Part shown: one piece after another, positions 46,471 through 60,327 of the stretch
Numbering within the stretch: the stretch's first letter is position 1
Layout: each line of letters starts with the position of its first letter
Assembly (NCBI GenBank): GCA_028023455.1
Contig: JAQFVV010000056.1
Coordinates: 870,001-934,000, forward strand
From: Epiperipatus broadwayi
Lineage: Eukaryota > Onychophora > Udeonychophora > Euonychophora > Peripatidae
Direction of reading: 5' to 3'
Length of the DNA stretch: 64,000 nt
The notes under the pieces: generated by a model
Seen by the model: only the letters and a program-made list of their open reading frames with translations
Database searches by the model: none
What the model was told of the DNA's origin: nothing
Position numbers and translations under genes: made by a program

Positions 46471-49400
46471 CTGCCGATTGAAAGACTGTATACAATAGTT
46501 TTTTTAATTAACGAATATTTTATTTGTATGTGTATATAAAATCATTTACGGTCTCTATGATTAATAAATTATAACTTATATTTATAATTGAATATGATAT
46601 ATATATTGAAATGATTTATGTTTGTTATTGAAAGCTTTGGCTACTTTTTATTCTACATTTAAAAAAATACATAATAAATAAGCTGAATCAGCAACAGCTG
46701 GCAAAGTGGATTTAAATTCTAAATACTCTATACTTCAGAGTGTGTGAGAGAATTGCAAGAAGACAGTTTCAAGAGAACAAAGTACTGTTAATAAAATAAT
46801 TCATTCCTTTCCAAAACAGAAAAGGAAGAAAATGTAACCATAGTATGAAAATAGTCCCATGTTCAAGCATCATGCAAAAGAATTTAGTCAACCCAAAAGT
46901 GTCAGGGACAGAGTCCCCTAGTTTATATATAACTGAAAATACTATTAATAAAAATGAAAATCGATTTTAAGAATCCTGAAATTTACAAAGCTGGAAATAG
47001 TAATAATAACTTAATATCAGCATAAGATTTGAAGTTTTACCATATCAATAGGCTTTAATTATTTAAATAGTTAGTTAAATAATAATATAGTTAATAAAAA
47101 TAAATTTAGGATTATAATCAAAGGACAGAACAAATAAAAAGTAGAAAAACTTGAAATATATAATATAGAAGAAAAAAAATCAGACTAAAATGAGAAACAA
47201 AATGTATAGTAAAAAGTGAAATGATATATCTCTTGCTGAAGTAATTGAAACTAAAATGTAAAAGAAAACTAAATTGAATTATAAAGGAAGAGGATAGGAA
47301 AGAAACAAAAATATAGTTTTGAGATATCGGCAGAGATATAAAGTTTATTCATTTGAATACAACTCATATGATGGTGAATACATAATATTCTTTTGGCTTT
47401 TTAAATCACTGTCCATTAGCAGATCTTAATTAATCAAGGACAATTTCCAGAACTTTTATCATATGGTTCAACAAGCAATGTTTTTTCAGATGCAAAATAT
47501 TTATAGTAATACAATTTTGCAAACAGTTATAAGCTTAATGAATCAATAGGTAGTAGATGATAGTACTTATCAAGACCTTATCAAGTGATGTTCTAGGCAT
47601 ATCCTTAGATTACTTTTTGGGTTATAGTTTATATCAAGAAGTAGTTTTGCTCTTAGATCTAATGCATCTTGATGTATTGTACTTTTCATTCAGAAGTCAT
47701 GTTTTATTATTTTTTGAACTATCATGTTGCCAATCTGAAATTCAAAAACATCTTAATGTTTTGATTCCAAATCAAGTTACTAGCATATTTTTTTGCATCT
47801 AACACTATTTTTATATCTATATATTTGATGTTTTTAGTTTTTTAATAAAGATAGACCCTCTATCCTCTGACCAGGATTGTCATGAAACAAAGAAAAAAAC
47901 ACCACTGCCTCCTCATCTTTTTTTAACTAATGTAATTAGATTTTTAATTTATGAATATTTATTGACTATCTTTTTTTTCTTCTCAGTTTTGTTTGTAAAT
48001 GTTTTTAAATGCATTTATTTAATTTACTATTTTTGTTTGTTTCTAAACACTTTTATTTAAGTTAGAATAAAATTTTAAAATTGAGGTATAATATATACAA
48101 TAGAATTTCAAAGTTGCATACGTTTGTTTCTCTATGTAATGAAATGGTTTCTTTTTTTTATATAATCTAAAGCTGAGTTTACTTTCAGTGAAGTTCGCCA
48201 TAATCAGAGCTATGATTGTGGTGCACTTTACTGGAAGTGCATTCTGTTTTAGATTATAAAGAAGAAACATCTTTGTTATGAAAATTAACAAACATATGCA
48301 AATTTGAATTACAAATACAAAGTAAGGGAAAAATCAATAATACAACAGAATTGGTTGAAATTTGATATATAGAGTAGTGGGTTGGTGAACAAAACTATTT
48401 TGTAAACAAGGTTGATTTTATACTTATGATTTTATTTTCAATCTTAAAAGTATTTAAACTTCATTTAAAATTGAAATAAGAACAAATGTTTGATTACAAT
48501 CTTAGTGCTAAAAACTAAGTAATAATGTTATAAAAAATATTTTATAATTAATGCTTTTATTTACTTCGCCTTTAAAAGAACAAATTGTTTTTTTAACCTC
48601 AATTGGAGTTTTTATGTTTAACTTGGGGGGAGGGGTAGAAGTTATTTAAGTTAATCCCTACTTTTTATAAGAAGGGATTGATCTCAATAATTTCTGGACA
48701 CCCCCTTTCCCTCATACTTAATTTCAAGTTAGAAACAAATACCGCAGTTGTGGTTAAAGAAACAATTGTTTTTAGGCAAAGTAAATAAAACCATTGATAA
48801 TATATATATATATAATGTTTAAATTAATTTTTTTATTGTAAAAGGATTAAAATCATCTTTGAAATTTTGTCTGGAAAATCTTTTGAATAATAGGTATTTG
48901 GATTAAAGAAAAGGAATTATTTTTATTTTAATAATAAACCCAACAAAAGAGCTATTATAGATTAATGGAGAAAACTTATTTGGCAGACTTAGGGAGATTG
49001 CCACTTATTAGTAATTGATAGTATTTGGCAATATCAGAGGTAAAGATTATCTCTGTTTATATGGATATAATCATAATTCTGTTTTTTGTTAGAATAACAA
49101 TCCAAGGAAAATATTTAATCCAATATATATATAAGCAGTCAATGTTTTGGAGAAGTTTACACTGAAATTCTCTAAATATATAAGACTGATATGTTTGATC
49201 CCTGTGTGTATAGGTCAGATGAGCACAATAGCAGTATGAATAGAATCAGTAAAATATAATCCACATACACAGATATGTTATAATAATTAAATAATTCCAA
49301 TGCAATAAATAATAGTAAAATATGAATTTATGTATTTTAATAAAAAAAAAAACTTTTTGAAATTTATATAAGTTGTCACTGTAAAGCTTACAAAATAGTT

Positions 49401-52400
49401 ATAAGGCTGAGGCAACTTATTAAAAAGCCCATAGATCTACTTTATATCTGTAGAGTTGTTTTTTTTTTTTTTAGATATATCCTTTTTCTGCTGAAGGGTG
49501 TTGCTCAGCTGTTTTTAGCACACTGATCTTCCAGTTATTTTAGTTGTTGATTGATTTCAATTAGGCTAAGTAGAGAGTGTTGTTCTTCTATCTCATGTTT
49601 TTTTTCTTTCTAATATTATCTGAAGTTTGATATACAGTTATTGTTGGTATTTCAGCTTTAATAGGATTGTCTTGATATTCACTTGATATATTTTTATTTT
49701 ATCCAATTGGACTAACATGTTTTTGTTGTTTTTTTTAATTTGTTAGTTTCTCAATTAATAATTTGAATAATTAGAATGGATTACTTAATATTTTTCTGTA
49801 AGTGTATTTCATTTGTTACTTAATGATTTAAATATTTATACAATATATATATATTTGACGTCATATTTATATCAAAATAAAAAAGAACACGAATAAGAAA
49901 AAAATATATATCACATTTAAGCAATACTTTTAAATCTGTACACTTTTGTGCAAAATTGATCACTGTACATATATCTATATATGAAGTCCATATCATTGAC
50001 GCGTATATCTTTTATATAGTTTTGATTATTTATCAATTGATTATATTAGCTTCATAATTTAAATAACAATGTTTTTATTGGGAAAATTTTAATTTTTAAC
50101 ATAGAAATGCAATATGATTTATTCATGAAGGCTGGGAAAAAAACTATTAGCAAGACCAATCTTATCGGATTTCTTTCAATATACTCTATTTAAAGTGTGT
50201 TATTTTTCTAAGTGTAAAGACTTTTTAATTACTGAAACATTTTATATATTATCTTTAAATATTCTTTTTTTTCTTTTAACATTTGTTCATTTCAGTGGGC
50301 ATAAATCATAGAATAATGTGAAATCTTTTAAATAATCATTATAAAGGTAAAGATAAGAGGGGGGGGGGATATTAGCTTAAAAGAAAATTTATATAACCCA
50401 TTTGTCTATTCTGAATTAAATTTTTATATGTTATGTAAAAATAGTTTTTGTATATGGTATTTCATAGTCATTTTCTATTTAAAATTGTGTGAAAATAAAT
50501 ATTTATACTGATTAATTTATTAGTATCATTAATTTTTGATAAATATTATATGATGTAGTTATTAACGCATCTATATGTCATATGCATGGATAAATTTACG
50601 AACTTGGAGACACCCTTCCCATTTTCCAAGCAAGCTTAGAATTTTTTTTTTTTTTCAGATATACAGTCCATTCTAATTCAGCGAATTATTCACTTGTTGT
50701 TTGAAAATTTGATATTTAGTTTATTAGCAGCAATTCATAAATGATTGATTGTAATACCAGAAGAAAAAAAGATATAAATAAAATTAAATATTTAAAATGC
50801 TTACATAAAGCTCTACATTCTTTTTTATTATTTTAACAAGTTATTAATAATATAATCCTATTTAAAAAAAAAACTGATTTTTTTTTAGTGTTCTAATGAC
50901 AAACTGAATTAATTCATAACATACAACTATTTAAAAATATGACTAGTTTGAAAACTAATTATCTACATTAGTATTTCATAGTTATTGAAAATTAACAGTG
51001 TAACAGTTACTTGTTAAAAAAGTAAATATTTTCTCCAAATTTATTAAGATAATGTCTATTTTATATTTGTGATCTGTCTATTTTTAAGGAAACTGTCATT
51101 TTAAATTTTGGAGTAAAAGTTTCTTATTAGTTCATTAACTCTGTGAGATTAGACTTTTTTCACATTTGATTCTTACAGTCCAAAGTTTTTCTGCTTTAAT
51201 TATTATTAGTAGTAGTATTAATATTTTGCTAAAACAAAGTCTTTAATATTAAATCCAAATGCTTTATACAAAAATTTCATAATAACAAAAGCTTAGAGTT
51301 TATTATTTATGTTAAACTTGGACCTTATTTTATCATTACCACCAGCATGTTCATTAAGAAGAAAATTTGGTTTTTTTTTAATGTATTGATGCAATAACAT
51401 TATTCTGTAAGGCAACAAAGTCAAACTTGTGGGCTAGGCCCATGAGGTATATTTTTGCACCCAAAAAAGAAGAAACATGGGCACCTTATAAGAAATTTTG
51501 AGCTATTTAGCATAACAAAATGTAAACAGTAGCTTTTTCAGACATAATGCACAGATACCATATGAATACTAATCAAATCCAATGAGCTTGGGGACATGAA
51601 AATGAAAACAGAAAGCAACTTTGTGATTGAGTTAGAAATACATCAAAATACAAGGAAAGCAAAAAATAGGGAAAAAATCTAGACTTAGAGAAGTAGTAGA
51701 CAGTGGAATATCCAAGAAACTGTAGTATTTGTCTATCAAAAAAGACAGACAAACTAAACAAAGTGTGCTATGATTTAACAAAAATGTATAGGATAGGGAA
51801 GACATTCATGTGCATTGTGTTTTAAATGTGTCACATTTGATAATATTAGTCTTGATTTATTTTTTGATTAATAAATTCATTTGATATATTTTTTTAATTA
51901 TGTACAAACTTATAATATGAATTGATATGAACTGGAGAAACCATTCTGATAGTAATAAAAGTATATAATGGTATATTACTCATCAAACAAGAAATGATTT
52001 GTAAATTCTGTTTGCTATAGCTTTCAAATATTAACTTTAAAAAAATAAATATGTTTGATAAATATTAAATAGCAATCAATTTATAATTTTCTTATAATTA
52101 GTTTGGAGGTCTTTCATTATATATCAAATAATCTTACTATATTATTAGAATTCTGATGCTACCATTAGTCGACTAAAAAAAAATAGGTTTGAATATTTTT
52201 TGAAAAATTTACCTATTGGACCATGACTATCAGTAAAATTCAAGTTTTTTTCTGGTGTACTTTTTTGACAACTTCAGGTAGAATGATGGTATAGATGGGT
52301 TATGCATTCATCATGGATAGGCTGGCAAAAACAAAGATATGAGCAAAATGCAACAGACACTACATGTTCTAGTTTATCAGCAGTTGGTAGAGGCAGGAAT

Positions 52401-53465
52401 GGCAGAAGACTACATAGTTCAAGATTTAATCAATCAGTATACTAATAAAACTTTTTACTTTTTTATAGTGAGATTTTCAGTCATTGCATGGTTTTTCATG
52501 TTAGCTGGGTTAATAGTTCACAAGTTAGAAGCTTCTTAAATAACTGGAATGGTCTTAAAAACAATTTCTCGCTTGATTGAGCTGAATCCTTGACTGGGTC
52601 AATGTTATAGCCTTTTAAAACCAGAAAAACACCCACTGGTATCCTATTATTTTATATGCCAACATTATCTAAGATCAAACTTGTATATGATCTTGGATAG
52701 TGTTGGGCATCCCAAATTAATTAGTTTTTGAAATTGATTACATTTGTCCACAATTATCCTTACAAAAAAAAAAAAGTATAAAAATATTTTTATCTAGTTT
52801 CATTGATTAACATTTTTTTAAAATTTAAATAGATAAATTTTCTAGATATTTTTTTAAAAAATTATTACTAGATATGTAATAAATTTTCAATAACTTCTAA
52901 ATAAATCTACTTTTTCATTTTTTATTAGCGAAGTACATAATTTAGATAAAATTTTACTTCTTTTATATATATATAATTGATACGATCGGTAAATGAAATA
53001 AATAAAGAGACTTGCGACTTTTACAATAAAAAATTAATAATTTCGACTTGAGTACTTTTGCTTATAACTTGGACCTTTAAGAGATTTTATGGTTGTATGT
53101 GGGATAGATGGTTTATCCATCCAGTTTCCTTTTAAAACATATTAATTATATAATTTCACCTTTTTTAAAAAAAATCAGGTTTAATAACCATTGCTAAGTT
53201 CATTGTCTATCATCAATTAATAGGCCATTTGACTGTTGATCCAATTTAAATTTTATATAACATGAAGTAATTCCATTATGTCTCATTTATTTTATATATC
53301 TATTTTAGTATTTAATGAAAAGCTTGTCAGATCAGACTAATTTATTTTAAAATGGTGTCTTCACTGCTACAATATATCAGAAACAGATTGAGGCAAGGTC
53401 AATTACTAGATTCAATCTTCAATCTATTGTAATTGAATAAAAATGTGCTAAGCTCTTATTTAATT
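46471..53465. other. AT-rich stretch, no gene recognised
   Basis: Seven kilobases with only short ORFs. The most protein-like are 47557-47802 (+, 81 codons) and 52339-52539 (+, 66 codons, an N-terminal part followed by a hydrophobic stretch FSVIAWFFMLAGLIVH), neither matching a family I know. TA tracts occur near 48800, 49840 and 52970. A short segment at about 53043-53060 carries the reverse complement of AAGTCGAAA next to a TA tract, as in the 6.6-kb palindrome. Confidence 0.5.
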
Positions 53466-54200
53466 GCGCCACATTGGGCACCATTTGTAACAATAAAAAT
53501 AATGATGATGGGAATGATTATTTAATATAATCTGAATGAAAATATATCTCAGTCATTGGTCACCATTTGTAAACAGAATAAAAATAATGATAATGAGACA
53601 TGATTACTTTAATATAATCTGAAAGAAAGTATAGCCCAATCATTGGTTGCCATTTGTAACAGAATAAAAATATTCCCTGAAGTCAGATGCCATTTATAAC
53701 AGAATAAAAATATGGGTCACACTGTATCTTTCATCATAGCCTAATTATTGATCACCATTTGTAACAGAATAAAAATATGAATCATGAAAGAACAATCCTA
53801 ATTTAATAATGCCCATGCATTATAGTGTTGTTTATAACAAATAAAAATAATGAACTAAACTAAAGTGAATATCAATCAATGAATAACAATCTAACACTTA
53901 AGTCACTGATGATAATAATATTTGTTGTAACCTCATAAATTCAAATAGCATTTAGAATGGATAGAAAATATATAAAATCATTGTTTCAAGCTATCCTAAA
54001 AATATGGGCATTATTTGCAATAGATTAAAGATAAAGCAATAATACCACTATCTAGTAAGCAATGGTCTCTTCCTAATATATAAACCATTTATACTAGAAT
54101 AAAAATAAAGTCAAAGAATTAGACAAATAAACCTTAATATTCCTTATGAATAAAATTACCATTTATAATAACACAAATTTATATTAGAAATTAAATGTTA
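53466..54200 (-). repeat. Possible old LTR remnant with PBS-like site and degenerate repeats
   Basis: On the minus strand TGTTACAAA is followed by TGGTGCCCAATGTGGCGC (53466-53483), which looks like an LTR end plus a primer binding site of the TGGTGCC class. Within the adjacent 0.7 kb, CACCATTTGTAACAGAATAAAAAT recurs about five times at uneven spacing (for example 53481, 53563, 53650, 53755). No Gag or Pol could be read downstream, so if this is an LTR element it is a stub. Confidence 0.35.
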
Positions 54201-55138
54201 TTAATATTTATACTTAAATGAAATGATTCATGAATGGATGAAATTATAATTTAATATACCCTACCAATCTAAAATATCAATGATATATAAATAAATTTAT
54301 AAATCATTAACTGATTTCTAAGTATAAGTAGATAAAATAAAAAATAATATTAACTCAGCCTTGCTATTTCACTAGTACCAATGTGTACTTCTTAAGTCAA
54401 TTATAATAAGATTAAATATTTAATAATTATATGAAATCCATTAATCTAACATATCTCTCCATTTTCACCAACTTGTAATGCTATAAAGTAAAATCCTAAT
54501 AGATAACAGTAAAATCAATAATATCCATTTACATCAATATATAAATATTCTTATTTAATGCTCAACTACTCCTCAATTTAATAAAGCTATATTGTGAAAA
54601 TTTTAGACTGTAACTATCAGGACATATGAAAGATTATATGTAATATCTAAACTGAATTTATGATCTGCATCAAAAAACTGAATATTATTAAAGCAAATCA
54701 CTCTAATTTGTATAGAATAAAATTTATTACCTTTTCTCTATAATTGAATTTTATTATAGTGTTTATAGCTGAATACTGATTTAACATAAGATGCACTTTT
54801 ATATAGAAGAAAATTTTTATAACATTTTAAATATTTACATGAAATTTAAAACATAATATAAAGTATGCCAATAATAAAAACAATAATAAATTATATTTCA
54901 ATAATTATATTATTATATAATAAAAACATTGATTATACAACATTACATGCTCATATATTTTTTCTATATACTAATTTTCCCCTCCCCTCTTTAATATATT
55001 TTTTAATTTGCTTTTTTATTTCCCTATAATGTTGCAAGCTTCTTAATTCAATAGGTAAATTATTAAATAATTTAGGAACATAATGATTTCTTACTCTAGT
55101 TCCATATTTATTGCAATATTTTGAAAGTATGTACATAT

Positions 55139-55690
55139 CTGTATTTTTATATTGGACTATTTCCATCATCTAATATGTGTGTTGAATGTCTTTAGAAAAG
55201 TTTAATTTTTAGTTAAATATTCCAAATGCATTCAACTGTTAGTAATATCACAGCAAACAGGTTAGTATATGCACTAACTGTTAGTAATATCACAGCAAAC
55301 AGGATGGCTCAGTTGGTTAGAGCGTTACCTTAACATTTCAATTATCAAGATTCTAAGGGCCCAGGTTTGAATCCCATGCTAGTACTGTCACTGGTCAGGC
55401 CAGCAACACCTGAAGAAGAGGGGAGAAAAATATCTCTCAAAATGTTGTGTATATACTAACCTGCTTGCTGTGATATTACTAACAGTTAGTGCATATACTA
55501 ACCTGTTTGCTGTAATATTACTAACATTTGTTTGCTGTGATATTACTAACAGTTGGTGCATATACTAATCTGTTTGCTGTGATATTACTAACAGTTGAAT
55601 GCATTTGGAATATTTAACTAAAAACTAAACTTTTCTAAAGACATTCAACACACATATTAGATGATGGAAATATTCCAATATAAAAATAAA
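55139..55690. repeat. Palindromic insertion within the LINE, carrying a SINE
   Basis: Arms starting TTTTATATTGGACTATTTCC (left, from 55149) and ending GGAAATATTCCAATATAAAA (right, to about 55688) are reverse complements over more than 100 bp, through TTGAATGTCTTTAGAAAAG and AATATTCCAAATGCATTC. Inside, a roughly 42-bp unit (CAGCAAACAGGTTAGTATA... and its mirror) is repeated on both sides. The outer 20-30 bp of each arm is LINE coding sequence, so the inversion involved the LINE itself. Confidence 0.8.
55301..55470 (+). mobile_element. tRNA-derived SINE with clear A and B boxes
   Basis: ATGGCTCAGTTGGTTAGAGCG (A box, from 55304, one base more than a tRNA D-arm core) and CAGGTTTGAATCCC (B box, about 55362-55375) have correct internal promoter spacing. 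The body contains TACTGTCACTGGTCAGGCC and CACCTGAAGAAGAGGGGAG, matching the copies at 8.03 and 21.6 kb. It is the best-preserved head of the three. Confidence 0.85.
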
Positions 55691-58600
55691 GCTAGAACAC
55701 CATCATCACAAACCTTCAGAAAAACACTATGTATATATCTATTTTTCTTAGACATCTTTCAAATTGTTTTATATAAGGTTTTTCTGAAAGTATTATCTTT
55801 TTTTTCCTCCATAATTATATAATGCAGAGGTTGATTGGATAATAAAATATTATTTTTGTATATACTGTTTCTTTATTGATATATTTTTTTCTATTAGATT
55901 TTTTTTTTTTTAGTAATGTTAATCTTTTAATATTAAAAAAGCTTTCAAAACCATAAAGGGTTATTCCAAATCTCAATAAAGATTCACATAAAGATTTATA
56001 TATAACATAAGAATATTTAAAGGAAAAATATATTTGATTTTGTAGAACATTGTTATAAAATATCAATTTATTAATTAGTAAGTTTATATGTTGTTTGCAA
56101 AACATTTTTTCATCTAATATTCTAAAATATCTAATAAATTTTACTTCTATTTTTATACACTTATCATTACATATTACATTATTGTCATATAAACACTCAC
56201 ATGAATACAAATGTATTTAAATATTTTTATATTTCATGTGAGACAAGCATATTAACCAATTTTTTTTTCTCCATTTATATAAATTTCTCTCTCAAAACAT
56301 CAAAAGATTTTGTTCAGACTTTCTTGGCATTCTTTAATTGCACTGCTAATAACAATATCATCTGCATATTGATATATTGATTCTTCAATATACATATTTC
56401 CTAGATCATTTACGAAAATTGGAAAAAAACGATGCACTAAGTATAGAACCTTGAGGAACCCCATATAATTTTTTTTTGTTCATTACTCAATATATTTGAT
56501 ATTTTTTGCTACAACATATCTATCATTTAAATAAATTAAAAAAAAAAAAATTGCAATTTTCCTTTAACTGTACAATTTTGTAAACTTTGGATCAATTGCT
56601 TGTGCTCAACAATGTCAAAAGCCTTAAAAAAGTCTAAACAAATTACAGTTACATATTTTTTTATCATTTAATGCACTATTGATTTATCTGTAAAATTCTC
56701 TAATAACATAATTGTGTTTCTTCCTTCTATAAATCCATATTCATTTTCATTAAAAAAAGTATTTTTATCTTAAATTTTTTTTAAATATTTTATAAATATA
56801 TTTTTCTATTGTTTTAGCAATTGAAGGAAGAATAGATATAACTCTATAGTTATTAAAATTATTTTTAGAAGCAGATTTGCTGTAGATGTTTTTAATAATG
56901 TAAACCTCACTTTTTTCTATTATTTTGTTAATCATATAAATTATATCATCTAATAATGTCAGTATTATTTTTTATGTCTATCATTATGATTGTATCTATA
57001 CCTGGGCTTATGTTATCTCTACATTATTTTATTATTTTATATAATTCTTCTTCATTAATATTTGGTATAAATATTGAATTAGTTTAACTATTATATGTTT
57101 TCAAAGTATTATTATAATGATCATTTTGTTTTAGTTTGTTAATACTTTCTACAAATATATTATTAAAAATATTTTCTAGAATAAAACTGCCATTTATATT
57201 AAAATATTTTTTTAAATCTTTGTCATTTATACTATAGATTTGCTTAATAATATTTTATTTATTTTCCTCCAAGTTTTTTATATGTCACATCTATTTTCAT
57301 TGAAACATTTATTATAAAACAATCTTTTCTCTGCCCTTATTATAGAATTAATTTTAGTTCTTAATACCTTATATTTAAGAAATAAATCATGATTTTGTTT
57401 AGTTTTTACATTCTTTCCATAAATTGTTTTTTCTATTATTTATTTTAATATTTTTTATCTATCCAATTAATATGGAATTTTTTTATTATTTTTAATCACA
57501 ATGATTTATTGTGATTTAGTGTATACATCTTTGAAAATTTCTACAAACTTCTTATACATAATATTAATGCCATTAATTTTTTTGATTTCATTCCAGTCAG
57601 CTTCTTATAAAAAATTTCTAACTAGTTTATTGTTATATGATATCAATTTATTTTCCGCTAGTGTTGATATTCTATCATGATGTATTTTGTTTGGAATAGA
57701 TATAAATGCAAAGTAATGATCAGAGATCTTTTCTTTAATAACAACAGTTAAACATTATTTTTATTTAGACTTATATTAATATGATCAATTTGTGAAGAAA
57801 CTATAATATTAATTATAATTTCTTCTCTTGTGTATGTTTTAACATGACAATTTTTTTTTATAAGTAGCTAATGCATCTATATAATCTTAGAATTTTTACT
57901 TAAATTAATGTTCATAACACCTATTAGTATTATTTTATTATTAATTAGTCTAAAATATTTTAACCAAGAATTTAATTAATCTATAAACATTTTATTATCA
58001 TTATCTGATGATCTGCATATATTGCTAGCAACATAACTTTATTGCTATTTAATTCAAAAGTTGTATAAATCACTTCAAAGCTATTAAAATTGACTTCCAG
58101 TGTTCAACAAAAATATTTTCTTTAATAAAACTCAATATGCCTCTACCTTTTTTATGATTTTTTCAGTATGCAATTTTTTTATAATTTATAATATTATAAA
58201 GATTAATTTCATTTTTTAATATTTGTTTCCATTAATATTAGAAAATCAATGAAGTTAATATAACAGCATACAGTTGCAATCATTTCATCCCAATTTTTCT
58301 TCTACTTCTAAGGTTAACATGAAGTATATTATAAATAGTTTTTCAATGATAAATTCTTTGATTTCTATTTCCCAATCTTTAAATGTATTAAAATTTTTTA
58401 CATAAATATCTTCAATATCTTTTAATATTTCAAGCTTTTTTATTTTGGATTAGAATATATTCAAAACATTTAAAATAGAACTCACAAAATATTAAGAATG
58501 TCATGTTGACTCTCTATATACATTTTTTTCTTCATTTTTTTTTTTGCAAAAAATTTGACCATTTTTAATCCATATATATATATATATTTTTTTTTTTTGT

Positions 58601-58960
58601 TTTGCTACATTTTTAGTTTTCTATAATAATTTTTTATTTATTTTTATTAAAGCTTCATTAATATATATTCTTTTACCTCCACTTTCTGCATGGTTCATTC
58701 ATCTATGTATAGTCAGTGTGTCAAGGGCATGCTATACATCATCATGCATGCCTGATTTTCGCATCACAGTATTAGCACCAGTCTGTATTGTGCAATGGAG
58801 CTGAAGCCTTAGCACCACCCAAATCCTACATTTAGCACATTTCTTTATTGGTATGTGCCATCGGTTAGAGGCAGGAGCACTCCTGCAGACAGAGACATTT
58901 TTAGTTAGTCATGAACCATGCTATCAGATTGCTAAGCTGATCATTATTATATTTTTTAGC

Positions 58961-60166
58961 ACTAAACACCACAATATCTAATTAATTCTTTATATTTAAT
59001 CTTCACCTGTGCTCATCAGTAACTCTAGGTAGTCTTAAATCAAACCCGCCAACAATGGTCCCATTAAATGTAAAAATGTGATAGATTGCAAGATTCAAAC
59101 CCATAATATACCTTAAGTTCAGATTAGATAGGGCACACTTAATTTCTATAAGTCGCTGTCACTTTCCTTTATATCATGTAAAAGCCAGGTGATTATTTTA
59201 TTCTAATAATATGTAAGCTACTATATTCGTTATTTTAATTTCTGTAATAAACCTTATATTGTCATTGTTAATTGCAATTGTGTTGTTATTGGTGAGTTGG
59301 AACTATAGAGATAATTATATGTAGAATTAAGTAGAGTTATTGAATTGCCAAACAAGCATATCCATGGTTTTTGTACATTACTGTAATAGTGTTCCATTTT
59401 GTAGTCATATAGAAATAATAAAATCCCAGAATCATACAAATTAGAGGTTGATAAATTAATCAAAGTAGGGCCATAATGAGTGCTAGTGTGTTATAAGGTT
59501 GCGAGTCAATGAAGAATCCTGAGAAGAGGAGTACTTGTTCAAACCCTGAGCTACATCATGCTATATGAAGAAGGGAAACTATATGACATGAGGGGTGTTA
59601 ATTAGGTGGTAGAGATTAGGAAGCCATGTAAGGGTTTAAACTATGATCATGATGTAGTTCTGTGTATGCTGGTTAAGAATCACTGCTTGGTTTTTTGGTC
59701 TTGATAGCAAATTATAGAAACTTGACCATTACAGTATTCATATTAATAACCTTGTAAATAATAAAATCCATCTTAAATATATAATATTGAATCTTAAAAT
59801 TGTCATTATTCAAATCTATTTCATTTATATACAGATAGAATATCTATAATCCAAATACCTATTCAAAAATTTCTATTATCTAAACATGTTTTAAGATGAT
59901 CTTTACACTTTTACAATAAATAAAATAATGTTTACAAACAAAATTATCTGAACAGATTTTAAATTTGCTATGAAGACCTTAAAATATTTCATTCTTGAAA
60001 TCTGAGGAATTTGTACATTCAAAAAAAGTTTGGAATCAGAGATTTCAGTATAATAGTTTTAACCTATACATCATCAGCCATGAATGAAAGTAGACTCATT
60101 TTCTTTAGCTTTTTAAGTTAGTAAACAGAAAAATTCAATTTAACACAGATGATATTTTAAAACAGG
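58961..60166. other. AT-rich stretch, no gene recognised
   Basis: A 69-codon minus-strand ORF (59254-59463) shows no motif. A moderately GC-richer patch at about 59480-59640 could be a repeat fragment that I do not recognise. Confidence 0.5.
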
Positions 60167-60327
60167 TAAAACTCTATATGTATCACCACTCACTGCAACC
60201 CAGAGTAATCATTGGATGCCAGAAGAATCTCCATCTAGTGTCTACTCATCCAATATCCCCAGACTAGTTTCGGGCATCCATTGATTACTCGGGCGTGCAC
60301 GGAATGGCAATACATATAGAGAGTTAC
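60167..60327. mobile_element. Compact fold-back related to the 10.88-kb element
   Basis: The left arm 60167-60224 (AACTCTATATGTAT, then GAGTAATCATTGGATGCC) and the right arm 60271-60327 are imperfect reverse complements. The core GAGTAATCAATGGATGC and the order of blocks match the inverted ends of the element at 10879-11391, so both belong to one family. This copy has only about 46 bp between its arms. Confidence 0.7.

Larger units (their letters stand above)
54951..58960 (-). pseudogene. Decayed APE-type LINE (CR1/Jockey-like), ORF1-EN-RT
   Basis: Minus-strand fragments follow LINE order. About 58680-58480: KRIYINEAL then KKLL and a lysine-rich stretch, like the end of an ORF1. About 58330-57700: endonuclease pieces, including KKGRGILSFIKENIFVEH, MNINLSKN and ISDHYFAFIS (the SDH block near 57706-57728). 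RT: EYGFIEGRNTIMLLE (about 56740), CLDFFKAFDIVEHKQL (motif A, about 56614-56645), GVPQGSILS (about 56446-56463) and YADDIVIS (motif C, 56357-56368). Thumb: ORF 56210-55815 with FIRYFRILDEKMFCKQHI and LRFGITLYG. C-terminus: ORF 55169-54951 with NHYVPKLFNNLPIELRS. Stops and frameshifts are common, so it is dead. It is interrupted at 55170-55810 by a palindrome with a SINE. The clade is inferred from motif style only. Confidence 0.85.

Noticed and set aside
51400-51560. hAT-like terminal sequence near GGGCTAGGCCC
   Set aside because: Some resemblance to hAT subterminal DNA but no CAGNGGT-type end and no inverted partner.
52339-52539. Small membrane protein gene
   Set aside because: A hydrophobic segment is present, but the ORF is short, in AT-rich DNA where such stretches arise by chance, and matches no family I know.
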